From positions 5,117 through 69,116 of the forward strand of contig NZ_JOHR01000027.1 in assembly GCF_000719775.1 (NCBI RefSeq): a DNA stretch of 64,000 nt, in the 5' to 3' direction. This stretch comes from Streptomyces sp. NRRL F-5135. GTDB lineage: Bacteria > Actinomycetota > Actinomycetes > Streptomycetales > Streptomycetaceae. Shown here one piece after another: positions 27,440 through 36,480 of this stretch (position 1 is its first letter; the number at the start of each line of letters is the position of its first letter). The position numbers and the translations under genes are program-made. Below the pieces are notes generated by a model that was not told where the DNA came from, did not search any database, and worked only from the letters and a program-made list of their open reading frames with translations.

Positions 27440-28350
27440 GCGGACACCGCCTTCCGGAGCGCGGCCGGCTCTGCCTCGGCGCTCGGGGTGAGCAGCGGCG
27501 GCGCGTCGGGGGAGCGCAGGTGCGACAGCAACAGTTCCTCCAGGGACGGGGCATGGGTCTGCCAGGTGTCGTCCAGCGGGCCGTCCGGCCGGACCAGCGC
27601 GGTGAGCTGCCGGCCCGTCGTACGGGACTCGACCACCGTGTGCGGTCCCAGGTCGCCCGCCGGCCCCGTCACCACGGTGTGGGCGGTGAGGATGTCGTCC
27701 ACCTCGCCGCCGAGCCGTACCCGGCCGCCGTCCATCAGCAGCAGGTAGTCGCAGGCGTTCTCCAGCTCGGCGAGGATGTGCGAGGAGATCAGGACGGTGG
27801 TGCCGTGCTCCGCCGCGCCGCCCAGCAGGATGCCCATCAGCTGATGGCGGGCGAGCGGGTCGAGGTCGGCCATCGGCTCGTCCAGCAGGAGCAGTTCGGG
27901 CCGCTTGCCGAGGGCGAGGGCGAGGGCCACGCGGGTGCGCTGGCCGCCGGAGAGCGTACGGATCCGGGCGCCGCGGTCGAGCGTGCCGCCCTCGACGATC
28001 CGCTCGGCCGTCGCCGCGTCCCAGCGCCCGGGGTTCAGCGTGTGCCCCATGCGCAGCGTCTCGTCGACCGTCAACCGCGGGTAGAGCGGCTTTTCCTGGG
28101 CCACGTACGCGATGCGCTCGCGGGCGGCCGACGGGACGGCGCCGAGGGTACGGACCGAGCCCTCGGTGGGGAGCAGCAGCCCGGCCGCCTGGGCGAGCAG
28201 CGTGGACTTGCCCGCGCCGTTGGGGCCGACGAGCGCGCAGACGCGGCCCGTCGGTATCCGGAAGGAGCAGCCGCGCAGGGCCCAGCGCCCCTTCCATCGG
28301 GTTCCGTACCGTTGGCCGAGGCCGGTCGCCTCGATCGCCGAGCTTGTCAT
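27436..28350 (-). CDS. ABC transporter ATPase (YtrB-like)
   Basis: 304 residues. Walker A GPNGAGKST (about 42-50), signature LSGGQRTRVALALAL, Walker B LLLLDEPMADLDP and the H-loop ISSHILAELE are complete. It overlaps both the GntR gene upstream and the permease gene downstream by 4 nt. A GntR-ATPase-permease operon of this kind is usually induced by cell-envelope stress or antibiotics (YtrABCDEF in Bacillus); export versus sensing cannot be decided from sequence. Confidence 0.9.
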   Translation of the reverse strand: MTSSAIEATGLGQRYGTRWKGRWALRGCSFRIPTGRVCALVGPNGAGKSTLLAQAAGLLLPTEGSVRTLGAVPSAARERIAYVAQEKPLYPRLTVDETLRMGHTLNPGRWDAATAERIVEGGTLDRGARIRTLSGGQRTRVALALALGKRPELLLLDEPMADLDPLARHQLMGILLGGAAEHGTTVLISSHILAELENACDYLLLMDGGRVRLGGEVDDILTAHTVVTGPAGDLGPHTVVESRTTGRQLTALVRPDGPLDDTWQTHAPSLEELLLSHLRSPDAPPLLTPSAEAEPAALRKAVSA

Positions 28351-28763
28351 GCGCCATCCCCTTTGGATGTCTCGTCTTCGAATGCCTTGTCTTCGAATGT
28401 CTCGTCGATCACGGCTGTGAAGAGCGCGGTCACGTCGTCCTTCTCCATGCCTTCCGCCCGCGCGCGGGTCACCCAGGCGGCCAGTTCCGCCCGCAGGGCG
28501 CTGTCCGCCGAGCCGTGGCCGAGGGTGCCCCGTACGAACGTGCCGAGCCCGCGCCGGCCCTCGGCCAGGCCCTCGCGCTCCAGTTCGCGGTACGCCTTGA
28601 GCACGGTGTTGGGGTTGACGGCCGTTGCCTCGACCACCTCACGGGCGGTGGGCAGCTTGTCCCCGGGCTCCAGCAGGCCGAGGCGCAGGGCTTGTTTGGT
28701 CTGCTGGACGATCTGGAGATAGGTGGCGACGCCGCTGCGCCGGTCGATGCGGTACTCGATCAC
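28347..28763 (-). CDS. GntR-family regulator, YtrA type
   Basis: 138 residues from GTG 28763 (IEYRIDRRSGVATYLQIVQQ follows). A winged-helix domain (about 10-75) with DKLPTAREVVEATAVNPNTV, then a short helical tail of the YtrA subfamily. The GTG at 28772 lies inside the AAAGG ribosome site and was rejected; the chosen start is 9 nt after it. First gene of the operon with the ABC transporter. The adjacent inverted repeat at 28774-28797 is the likely operator. Confidence 0.9.
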   Translation of the reverse strand: MIEYRIDRRSGVATYLQIVQQTKQALRLGLLEPGDKLPTAREVVEATAVNPNTVLKAYRELEREGLAEGRRGLGTFVRGTLGHGSADSALRAELAAWVTRARAEGMEKDDVTALFTAVIDETFEDKAFEDETSKGDGA

Positions 28764-28773
28764 CCCAAACACC

Positions 28774-28797
28774 CTTTCACTAGGTAAGTAGTGAAAG
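28774..28797. promoter_or_regulatory. GntR operator
   Basis: Perfect inverted repeat CTTTCACTA - 6 nt - TAGTGAAAG directly upstream of the GntR start, overlapping its ribosome site. This position fits autorepression of the GntR-ABC operon. Confidence 0.8.
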
Positions 28798-28857
28798 CAT
28801 GGCCGAGGGGAGGGGCGGCGTCAATGACGCCGCCCCTTATGCCCTGGAACGGGCGGG

Positions 28858-29778
28858 TCAGGACTCCGTGCGGTACATCAGGTCGACCTCGTGCGTGGTG
28901 AACCCCAGCCGCTCGTACACCGACACCGCCGCCGTGTTGTCCGCGTCCACGTATAGCATCGCCGTCGGCAGCCCCTCCGCCGCCAGGTGCCGCAGGCCGA
29001 TCGCGGTGAGCGCCTTGCCGAGGCCGCCGCCCTGGGCGTCGGGCCGGATGCCGAGGACGTACACCTCGCCGAGCTGCTCCGCCGCGTGCACCTTGGTCCA
29101 GTGGAAGCCGATCAGCTCGCCGTCGCGCTCCGCCAGGAAGAACCCCTTGGGGTCGAACCACGGCTCGGCGGTCCGGTCGTCCAGGTCCCGCTGGGTCAGG
29201 GCGCCCTGTTCGGGGTGGTGGGCGAAGGCGGCGGCGTTGACCGCGAGCCAGGCGGCGTCGTCCTGGCCGGGGACGAACGTACGGACGGTGACGCCGGCCG
29301 GCAGCTCCGGGTCCGGGACGGTCAGCGGGACCAACGGCATCCGCAGCTGGCGCAGTTCGCGGAAGAGCGTCAGCCCGAGCACCTGGGCCAGATGGCGCGC
29401 GGCCGACTTCCCGCCGTGCGCCCAGGCCCGCAGCCGCTTGCCGGAGGCGGCCATCAGCGCGGCCCCGAGCGCCCGGCCGTGGCCCCGGCCCCGGCAGGCG
29501 GGGTGGACGACCAGTTCGACGGCCGGGGCCTCGACGGGGTCGGTGTCCTCCAGCTGCCCGTACCCGACGAGTTCGCCCTCGACGGTGACCAGGAAGTGCC
29601 GTACCCCCGGGCGGCGCCCGCCGCGCAGCTGGAGCCGGCCCTGCTCGGAGACGGCCTGGACGCCGTCCGACTCGGCGGCTGCCGCCAGCAGGCCGGTGAC
29701 CTCCTCGGCCTGCTCGGGCGTGAGCGCGTCGAGGGTCTGGATCTGCCGGCCGGGCTCGTGGGCGCTTGCGTCAGTCAT
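28858..29778 (-). CDS. mshD: Mycothiol synthase MshD
   Basis: 306 residues from ATG 29778. Two tandem GNAT domains. The C-terminal one holds the acetyl-CoA loop (RPDAQGGGLGKALTAIGLRH) and the family end VYERLGFTTHEVDLMYR; the N-terminal one has CRGRGHGRALGAALM. MshD acetylates the cysteine amine in the last step of mycothiol synthesis, in the cytoplasm. Length matches the family. A TACCCT -10-like hexamer ends 6 nt before the start, so a leaderless mRNA is possible. mshA lies in the same window at 36.5 kb. Confidence 0.94.
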   Translation of the reverse strand: MTDASAHEPGRQIQTLDALTPEQAEEVTGLLAAAAESDGVQAVSEQGRLQLRGGRRPGVRHFLVTVEGELVGYGQLEDTDPVEAPAVELVVHPACRGRGHGRALGAALMAASGKRLRAWAHGGKSAARHLAQVLGLTLFRELRQLRMPLVPLTVPDPELPAGVTVRTFVPGQDDAAWLAVNAAAFAHHPEQGALTQRDLDDRTAEPWFDPKGFFLAERDGELIGFHWTKVHAAEQLGEVYVLGIRPDAQGGGLGKALTAIGLRHLAAEGLPTAMLYVDADNTAAVSVYERLGFTTHEVDLMYRTES

Positions 29779-30068
29779 GCGTCGAGGGTACGGCGGACGT
29801 ACGACAGAGCGCGGTACGGACCGGGCGTGGAGGGCCCTGTCGTGGCAGCGCGCACGCCTCGCGGCCGGTCCGGCGGCGGCCCGGCGCCCCCCAACGGCAA
29901 TCAGCTCGTAACCCGGCACCCCCTGTTGTGCTACGCGCGTCGACCATAGGCTTCGGCTCGCCACCGTCACCTTGCCGGCGACCCGGCGACCCGGCGGCCG
30001 GCGGCCATCAGCCGAACGGCGAACGCTTCGACGGGGCGTCCAACTCAGCAAGGGGACCAAGAGGACCG

Positions 30069-31892
30069 ATGTCAGTACCGCAGAAGAACCGCGTGGCCCG
30101 GCGAGTGGTCGCCACCGCCGCGGGCCTGGCCACCGTCGGCGCGATCGTCGCGGCGATGCCGGCCGCCGCCAACGAGGACCGGAGCCCGAGCCCGAGCCCG
30201 GCTCAGGGGCAGGGCAGGACCGTCGACGTACAGCTGCTGTCCTTCAACGACCTGCACGGCAACCTGGAGCCGCCCGCGGGCTCGGCCGGCAGCGTCACGG
30301 AGAAGCAGGCCGACGGCACGACGAAGACGATCCCGGCGGGCGGGGTGGAGTACCTGGCGACCTCGCTGCGCGACGCGCGCAAGGGCCACCCGTACTCGAT
30401 CACCGCGGCCGGCGGCGACATGGTCGGAGCCAGCCCGCTGCTGTCCGGCCTCTTCCACGACGAGCCGACGATCGAGGCGCTCAACAAGATCGACCTCGAT
30501 GTGACGACGGTCGGCAACCACGAGTTCGACGAGGGCGCGGTCGAGCTGGCCCGGCTCCAGAACGGCGGCTGCCACCCCACCGCGGGCTGCTACGAGAAGG
30601 GGAAGAAGTTCAAGGGCGCGGACTTCCCCTACCTCGCCGCGAACGTCACGTCCGAGAAGACCGGGAAGCCGGTCCTCAAGCCGTACACGGTGTGGAAGAA
30701 GAACGGCGTCAAGGTCGGCTTCATCGGGGTGACCCTGGAGGGCACGCCGAACATCGTGACGGCCGAAGGCGTCAAGGGACTGAAGTTCCACGACGAAATC
30801 GAAACCGTCAACAAGTACGCCAAGGAATTGGACAAACAAGGCGTCAAGTCGATCGTGACGCTGATCCACGAGGGCGGGGCGCCGGCCTCGTCCTCGTACA
30901 ACTACGACTGCGACAGCCCGGGCGCCGGGGACGGCATCTCCGGTCCGATCGTCGAGATCGCGAAGGGCATCACGTCCAAGGTCGACGCGCTGGTCACGGG
31001 CCACACCCACCAGGCGTACGCGTGTACGATCCCGGACCCGGCGGGCAAGCCGCGACTGGTCACGTCGGCCTCGTCGTTCGGCAAGCTGTACACGGACACC
31101 ACGCTCACCTACGACCGCCGTACGAACGACATCGTGCGGACGAGCGTGAAGAGCGTGAAGACGGCCAACCACATCGTCAGCCGTGAGCAGCCCAAGGCCA
31201 AGGACATGACGGACCTGATCGGCCGCTGGAACAAGCTGGCCGCGCCGATCGCGAACGCCCCGCAGGGCTACATCTCCGCCGACATCAACGGCCGCGGCGC
31301 GACCACCCCGGAGACCCCGCTCGGCGACCTGATCGCGGACGCGCAGCTCAAGGGCATGTCCCCGGCGGACAAGGGCGGCGCGCAGATCGCGTTCATGAAC
31401 CCGGGCGGTATCCGTGCCGACCTCGTCCACAAGGCGTCGGGCAGCGAGGGCGACGGGGTGGTGACGTACGGCGAGGCCTTCACGGTGCAGCCGTTCACCA
31501 ACATGATGAACGCGGTCGACCTGACCGGCGCCCAGCTGATCACGGCGCTCCGGCAGCAGGTCAGCGGCTCCAACGAGGCCTCCCCGAAGATCCTCCAGGT
31601 CTCCGAGGGCTTCACGTACACCCTGGACATGACCAAGACGGGCGCGGCCCGGCTGGTCACGGACTCGGTGAAGCTGAACGGCGACGCGATCGACCCGGCG
31701 AAGACCTACCGGGTCGCGATGAACGAGTTCCTGGCGGGCGGCGGCGACGGCTTCCCGGTCTTCGCCGAGGGCAAGAACAAGCTGGTCGGCGCGTCGGACC
31801 TGGACATGCTCAACGCCTACCTGGCGGCGAACTCCAGCGCGCAGTCCCCCCTGGCCCCGCCGTCGGCGGACCGGATCACGTTCCTGAGGTAA
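30069..31892 (+). CDS. Secreted 5'-nucleotidase / 2',3'-cyclic phosphodiesterase
   Basis: 607 residues. Signal peptide (basic KNRVARRVV then a hydrophobic stretch, cleavage after AAAN). The metallophosphoesterase domain (about 55-330) has FNDLHGNLEPP, GGDMVGASP, TVGNHEFDEG and GHTHQAY, which supply the two-metal ligands; the C-terminal 5'-nucleotidase domain (about 390-590) has NPGGIRADL and GGDGFPVF. It should free phosphate from extracellular nucleotides. ATG 30069 follows GAGG. It sits near the phosphate genes and ends at a terminator; I see no clear PHO box upstream. Confidence 0.93.
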   Translation: MSVPQKNRVARRVVATAAGLATVGAIVAAMPAAANEDRSPSPSPAQGQGRTVDVQLLSFNDLHGNLEPPAGSAGSVTEKQADGTTKTIPAGGVEYLATSLRDARKGHPYSITAAGGDMVGASPLLSGLFHDEPTIEALNKIDLDVTTVGNHEFDEGAVELARLQNGGCHPTAGCYEKGKKFKGADFPYLAANVTSEKTGKPVLKPYTVWKKNGVKVGFIGVTLEGTPNIVTAEGVKGLKFHDEIETVNKYAKELDKQGVKSIVTLIHEGGAPASSSYNYDCDSPGAGDGISGPIVEIAKGITSKVDALVTGHTHQAYACTIPDPAGKPRLVTSASSFGKLYTDTTLTYDRRTNDIVRTSVKSVKTANHIVSREQPKAKDMTDLIGRWNKLAAPIANAPQGYISADINGRGATTPETPLGDLIADAQLKGMSPADKGGAQIAFMNPGGIRADLVHKASGSEGDGVVTYGEAFTVQPFTNMMNAVDLTGAQLITALRQQVSGSNEASPKILQVSEGFTYTLDMTKTGAARLVTDSVKLNGDAIDPAKTYRVAMNEFLAGGGDGFPVFAEGKNKLVGASDLDMLNAYLAANSSAQSPLAPPSADRITFLR

Positions 31893-31915
31893 ACGACGTC
31901 AGCACACCACCGACG

Positions 31916-31950
31916 CGGAACGCCCCGGCCAACAGGACCGGGGCGTTCCG
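31916..31950. terminator. Bidirectional terminator
   Basis: Perfect 13-bp stem (CGGAACGCCCCGG / CCGGGGCGTTCCG) with a 9-nt loop between the convergent 5'-nucleotidase and CU044_5270 genes. Confidence 0.85.
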
Positions 31951-32019
31951 TCGTCCGCTCGTCGGACGCTCGTCGTCCGTACGGGGCGAGGGCTGTTCGG
32001 GGGCCGCTCGGGTGGATGG

Positions 32020-33147
32020 TCAGCCGGCCTGGGACGGGGGCTGCTTCATGTCGTCGACGATCGCGCGGGTGACGATGGCGCTGACGAAGGTGACGGTGCC
32101 GGGCTTGATCAGGCCGTCGTCGCCGGACGCCCCCTTCACCTGGACGACGCGTTCGCCGAGGAAGGCGTGGGTCTTCTTGTCGAAGATCCACTCTTCGCGC
32201 GAGCCGCCGGCCGAGTCCACCCGGGCCACCGCGACGCCGTGCCGGCCCGCCGCGTCCACCGCGTCGTCCACCATGATCACGCCGGGGATCTTCGCCGCCG
32301 CCTTGAACAGGGCCGCGTAGAGCTCCGCCGGCGGGTAGCTCTCGCCCAGCAGGTCACCGATGGTGGAGAACGCCTGCTGGTCGGGGCTGTTGCCCTGGCC
32401 CTTGGTCTCGTTGTAGATGAGCTTCAGCAGTTCGTCGGGGTCCGTGGTCAGGCCGGCCAGGAAGTCGTACGTCGGGTGGTTGATGCCGGGCTCCAGCGCG
32501 TTGCCCTGCTCGTCCGGACCGCTCAGGGGCTCCCCGTCCGGCCGCTCGGAGGTGGGGTCGATCAGCCAGCCCTCGGTGCCGTCGGCGGACATCCACGTCT
32601 GGCGCAGGTACGGCTTCTCGCTCACCAGGGTGGACTTGTCGTCGACGGTCTTCACGTACGTGTCGGCCGTCTTGGACGCGATGTAGATGTACTGGCCGGG
32701 CTTGACGTCGGGGTGGCCGCCCTCCGCCGCCGCCAGTGAGATCTGGTCGAGCAGCTGGGGGACGCCCTTGGTGGTCCCGGTGCCGATGTCGGTGGTCAGG
32801 GCCGGGCCGGTGGCGACGTTGCCGGTTCCGGAGGTTCCGCTTCCGGAACCACCTCCGTTGTACACGGCGGCCCCGGCGACGACCGCTCCGGCGAGGGCGA
32901 GTGCCATCGCGGGCAGGGCGATCGCCGGGCGCGGCAGCCGGAAGCGGCGCGTCGTCGTGGCCTCTCGTACCTCCGTCGCCGGGGTGGCGGCGGCCGTCAC
33001 GTTGTGCTGTTCCTGCTGGATGTGGGCCATCAGACGCTCCTTGTGGAACTGGTGACGGCCCGTCGGCAGATCACGCGCCGGCTGGGGGAGGAGGTGCGCG
33101 CTTTCCTCCCACTCGGCCGGGCTCTGCCGGGACGAGTTCGCGTTCAT
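32020..33147 (-). CDS. CU044_5270 family membrane protein, partner of the sigma factor
   Basis: 375 residues. A cytoplasmic N-terminus with the family pattern ...ARDLPTGRHQFHKERLM, one transmembrane helix (about 73-97: IALPAMALALAGAVVAGAAV), a Gly/Ser linker and a large extracytoplasmic domain. This architecture and the 4-nt overlap with the upstream sigma factor match the CU044_5270 family, which is regularly encoded with sigma factors; a regulatory (anti-sigma-like) role is inferred from that pairing, with no zinc-binding HxxxCxxC motif visible. Confidence 0.82.
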   Translation of the reverse strand: MNANSSRQSPAEWEESAHLLPQPARDLPTGRHQFHKERLMAHIQQEQHNVTAAATPATEVREATTTRRFRLPRPAIALPAMALALAGAVVAGAAVYNGGGSGSGTSGTGNVATGPALTTDIGTGTTKGVPQLLDQISLAAAEGGHPDVKPGQYIYIASKTADTYVKTVDDKSTLVSEKPYLRQTWMSADGTEGWLIDPTSERPDGEPLSGPDEQGNALEPGINHPTYDFLAGLTTDPDELLKLIYNETKGQGNSPDQQAFSTIGDLLGESYPPAELYAALFKAAAKIPGVIMVDDAVDAAGRHGVAVARVDSAGGSREEWIFDKKTHAFLGERVVQVKGASGDDGLIKPGTVTFVSAIVTRAIVDDMKQPPSQAG

Positions 33148-33833
33148 CGGTTTCCCTCCTGGGCGGGCCGGACCGCGTGGATGCGGTCACCTCTTGTCTG
33201 TCGGGCGTGGGGGGCGGGTTCCGTTTTTCCGCGCGGGACTTTTCCGCGCGGGATTTTTCCGGGGTCGCGTACGTTTTCGGGAGGTGGCCCCGTCGGCTGC
33301 GCCAGTTCCGCCTCGGTCAGCTTCCGCAGCTTCACCCGGGCCCGGGACAGGCGGGAGCGGACCGTGCCGACGGGGATCCCCAACGCCGCCGCGGCGGCCG
33401 TGTACTCCAGGCCCTCCCACAGGCAGAGCGTCAGCACCTCGCGCTCGGTTCTGCGCAGCGTGGCGAGCGCGGTGAGCGCCGCGGCGAGGCGCCGGCGGTC
33501 GTCGATCCGGCCGGACACCTCCTCGGCGTGGTCGGGCAGCGCGCGTTCCGCCGCCGCGGCGGCGGTGGCCGCCGCTCGGTACCGCCGGTTGCTCCGGACG
33601 TGGTTGCGCGCGGTGTTGGTGGCGATGCCCAGCAGCCAGGGGCGCGGCGAGCCGCCCTCGGCGGAGACCTTGTCGCGCAGTCGCCATGCCTCCATGAAGG
33701 TCGTGGCCATCACGTCCTCGGCCGTGGACCAGTCGGCGGTGAGGCGGAAGGCGTGGTTGTAGACCGCGCGGGCATAGCTGTCGAACAGCTCCGCGAAGGC
33801 GCTCGGCTCCCCAGCCCGTATCCGGGTTCGCAT
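33144..33833 (-). CDS. ECF-type RNA polymerase sigma factor
   Basis: 229 residues from ATG 33833, chosen because GAGGTGA sits 8 nt upstream. Region 2 (about 8-75: AFAELFDSYARAVYNHAFRL and TTFMEAWRLRDKV) and region 4 (about 120-175: LCLWEGLEYTAAAAALGIPV then GTVRSRLSRARVKLR) are both complete. It recruits polymerase to its own promoters. The C-terminus has a short imperfect repeat (KIPRGKVPRGKT) from a 15-nt DNA repeat. It is coupled to the CU044_5270 gene. Confidence 0.9.
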   Translation of the reverse strand: MRTRIRAGEPSAFAELFDSYARAVYNHAFRLTADWSTAEDVMATTFMEAWRLRDKVSAEGGSPRPWLLGIATNTARNHVRSNRRYRAAATAAAAAERALPDHAEEVSGRIDDRRRLAAALTALATLRRTEREVLTLCLWEGLEYTAAAAALGIPVGTVRSRLSRARVKLRKLTEAELAQPTGPPPENVRDPGKIPRGKVPRGKTEPAPHARQTRGDRIHAVRPAQEGNR

Positions 33834-33909
33834 ATCAGTGCTCACCTCAATGAGCTGTCCGGGTGAGCCTGCCGGGTTCCGCCTGTTCATTGTGACGCGG
33901 GACACACGC

Positions 33910-33936
33910 TCTGGGGACTCTGGGGACTCTGGGGAG
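33910..33936. repeat. 9-nt tandem repeat after the MFS gene
   Basis: Three copies of TCTGGGGAC (third ends in G) immediately next to the MFS stop codon, in the gap before the sigma factor gene. Confidence 0.75.
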
Positions 33937-35724
33937 TCAGGGGGCGGTGTTCCTGCCCGGGGCCGTGTCTGTGCCCGTGTCGTCGGCGGTGGGCTTCTTT
34001 CGCGGATGGCCCGGGCGGCCCGGGCGGCCCGGGCCGCCCGGGTGGCGCGAGTGACCCGGGTGGAACAGCGCGCAGACGAAGGCGACGGCCAGCGAGATCG
34101 CCATGCCGTAGAAGACCGCCCTGTTGGCCTCGGCGAAGTCGAGCCGGAACACGCCGATCGCGTCACGCGTGATCCGGTCGACGGGGCTGGTGCCGGTCGG
34201 CACGAGGTGGCCGCCGTTGCCGGTGAACCGTTCCGCGATGTCGTGCCCCACCGAGTGGGCCAGCGGGCTCGGCACGCCCGCTGATCCGAGGGTGCCCGCC
34301 ATCCGGTCCGTGGTGACGTGCGTGAGGATCGTGCCGAAGACGGCGAGGCCCAGGGCGGCCGAGAAGGTACGGACGGTCTGCGTGAGGGCGGTGACCTCTT
34401 CGTACGAGGCGCCGGCGGCCCGGTTGGCCGCGTCCGTCGACGCGGGAACGAGCAGGAAGCCGATGCCCGCGCCGGCGAGGGCGACGTAGGGCCACTGGTC
34501 GTGCATGGAGTGGTCCGTCAGTTTGCTCGCCCACAGCGCGAATCCGAGCGTGCCCAGGGCCGTGCCGAGCAGGATGGCCGGCTTGGCGCCCCGGACGTCC
34601 AGGAACCGGCTGCCCCACTGGTACGTGATGACGAAGCCGACGAAGAAGTACAGGAGGTAGAGCCCGGCCTGCTGGGGCGAGGAGGCGAGCGAGACCTGGG
34701 CGTAGACCGAACCGAAGAAGAACACGGGGACGAACGCCGGCATCGCGAAGAACAGCACCGCGGCGTCGACGGCGAACGCCCGGTCCTTGAAGAGCCGCAG
34801 AGGGACGAGCGGATGGTCGCCGGGGCCCCGTTCGCTCAGCTTGCCGAGCCGCGGTCGCCCCGAGGCTCCGGGCGGCTCCGCCTCGCCCGGCCCGTGTCGT
34901 TCGCCCGGCGCACGCAGCTTGCCGAGATCGCTCAGACCGTACAGCTCGTACCGGCAGAACAGCGCCAGCACCAGCAGGCCCAGACCGACGCAGAGCCATG
35001 TCAGGGCCGAACTCCACCCCCAGTTCGCCGCCTGCTGGAAGCCCAGCACGGTCAGCGCCGTCCCGACGGCCACCAGCACCGCGCCCGGCACGTCGACGGG
35101 TTCGCGGCGCGCGACGTGGGGGACGCGGGCCTTCGCCATCAGTACGAGGGCGACGGCCGCCACCGGCACATTGATCCAGAAGATCGCCCGCCAGGTCCAG
35201 GCGGTGAGCCAGCCGCCCAGCAGCGGGCCGAGCACCGTGAGCACGGCGGACCACCCGAAGAACAGGGCCAGCGCCCGGCCGCGCCGTTCCGCCGGGAACG
35301 TCTCGGTCACCACCGCCAGCGCCGCCGGGAACAGCAGCGCCGCCCCCACGCCCTGGGTGGCGCGGAACGCGATCAGCCAGCCCTGGGCGACGTCGCCGCC
35401 GGCCGGGACCACGGCGCACAGGATCGAGGAGACGACGAAGACCAGCGTTCCGGCGATCACCATCAGCCGGTGCCCGAAGACGTGTGCCAGCCGCCCGCCG
35501 AGGGCGAAGAACGCGGCCAGCGTGAGGAGGTAGGCGTTGACCACCCACTGCATGCCGGAGGCGGTGAGACCCAGCTCATGGACGATGGTGGGCGCGGCGA
35601 TGGCCACGATGGTCTGGTCGATGAACGTCATCGAGGCGGCGACGACCATCGCCGTCAGGGTCAGGGCATCGGCCCTCCGCCCGGCCCCGTCCCCGCCCGC
35701 GCGTATGCGGCTTTTGTCGTCCAT
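33937..35724 (-). CDS. MFS drug exporter, DHA2 (EmrB/QacA) family
   Basis: 595 residues, 14 predicted membrane helices. DHA2 signatures are present: motif D1 near the first helix (FIDQTIVAIAAPTIV), motif A-like GRLAHVFGHRLMVIAG, and motif C (FGWSAVLTVLGPLLGGWLT). A long charged loop lies near the middle (about 265-305), and the C-terminal tail has Gly-Pro-rich repeats (HPGGPGRPGRPGHP). Such pumps expel drugs or metabolites using protons. ATG 35724 is preceded by GGGAGAAG. No cognate TetR or MarR is adjacent. Confidence 0.9.
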   Translation of the reverse strand: MDDKSRIRAGGDGAGRRADALTLTAMVVAASMTFIDQTIVAIAAPTIVHELGLTASGMQWVVNAYLLTLAAFFALGGRLAHVFGHRLMVIAGTLVFVVSSILCAVVPAGGDVAQGWLIAFRATQGVGAALLFPAALAVVTETFPAERRGRALALFFGWSAVLTVLGPLLGGWLTAWTWRAIFWINVPVAAVALVLMAKARVPHVARREPVDVPGAVLVAVGTALTVLGFQQAANWGWSSALTWLCVGLGLLVLALFCRYELYGLSDLGKLRAPGERHGPGEAEPPGASGRPRLGKLSERGPGDHPLVPLRLFKDRAFAVDAAVLFFAMPAFVPVFFFGSVYAQVSLASSPQQAGLYLLYFFVGFVITYQWGSRFLDVRGAKPAILLGTALGTLGFALWASKLTDHSMHDQWPYVALAGAGIGFLLVPASTDAANRAAGASYEEVTALTQTVRTFSAALGLAVFGTILTHVTTDRMAGTLGSAGVPSPLAHSVGHDIAERFTGNGGHLVPTGTSPVDRITRDAIGVFRLDFAEANRAVFYGMAISLAVAFVCALFHPGHSRHPGGPGRPGRPGHPRKKPTADDTGTDTAPGRNTAP

Positions 35725-35786
35725 GCCGGAATCTTCTCCCGGGCGTGAACATCCCGCATGTGCGGCGCCGGGAACGCGTGGGCCAG

Positions 35787-35827
35787 GCGTACGAAGTCGG
35801 GCGTACGAAGTCGGGCGTACGAAGTCG
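35787..35827. repeat. 14-nt tandem repeat GCGTACGAAGTCGG
   Basis: Three near-perfect adjacent copies between the YbjN stop and the MFS start, followed by a doubled CCCGCGTCAGT that runs into the end of the YbjN gene. Confidence 0.8.
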
Positions 35828-35835
35828 TTCCCGCG

Positions 35836-36480
35836 TCAGTCCCGCGTCAGGTGCTCGAACGCGTCCAGGTTCCGCGTCGGCTCACCCCGCGACACCCGCC
35901 ACGCGTACTCCTTGCGGATCGCGCTCGCGAACCCCAGCTCCAGCAGCGTGTTGAACGACCCGTCCGCCGCCTCCAGCACCGACCCCAGCAGCCGGTCGAT
36001 CTCGTCCTCGGTGACGGCCCCCAGCGGGAGTTTGCCGGTGAGGTAGACGTCGCCGAGGTGGTCGACCGCGTAGCCGACCCCGTACAGCTTGAGGTTGCGC
36101 TCCAGCAGCCAGCGGTGGACGCCCTCGGCGTTCTCGTCCGGGCGCCGGATCACGAAGGCGTTGACGGAGAGCGCGTGCCGGCCCACGCGCAGGGAGCAGG
36201 TCGTGGCCAGCTTGCGGGTGCCGGGGAGGGTGACGACGTACGAACCGGGCTCGGGGCTCTCCCACTCCAGCCCGGCGGAGGCCAGCGCCTGTTCGACGGT
36301 TTCCCGTACGTTCCGGAGGAGGTCGTCTCCGCCGTGTCGGCCACCTCGGCCATGCTGTGGGTCGTGTGGGTCGTGTGGGTCGTATTGGTCACGTCGGTCG
36401 CGCCGTGCGTCGGTCCGTGCGTCCTGCGGCGCGTTCGCGTCTCCGTCATCAGGCACGGGCGTGGGGCGAGCGTCAGCCAT
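35836..36480 (-). CDS. YbjN-domain protein
   Basis: 214 residues. A charged, repeat-rich N-terminus ([10 protein letters not shown]) is followed by a YbjN domain (about 55-200) with [20 protein letters not shown] and [20 protein letters not shown]. The fold resembles type III secretion chaperones, and proteins of this group are tied to stress and motility in other bacteria; its role in Streptomyces is unknown. It overlaps the mshA stop region by 8 nt, so it is probably co-transcribed with mshA. The true start may be internal because the first 45 residues are low complexity. Confidence 0.8.
   Translation of the reverse strand: MADARPTPVPDDGDANAPQDARTDARRDRRDQYDPHDPHDPQHGRGGRHGGDDLLRNVRETVEQALASAGLEWESPEPGSYVVTLPGTRKLATTCSLRVGRHALSVNAFVIRRPDENAEGVHRWLLERNLKLYGVGYAVDHLGDVYLTGKLPLGAVTEDEIDRLLGSVLEAADGSFNTLLELGFASAIRKEYAWRVSRGEPTRNLDAFEHLTRD

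Noticed and set aside
26420..28357. A 645-codon frame that would fuse the ABC permease to upstream sequence
   Set aside because: The first half is an out-of-frame reading of the ATPase gene; the permease has its own ATG at 27439 with a 4-nt overlap.
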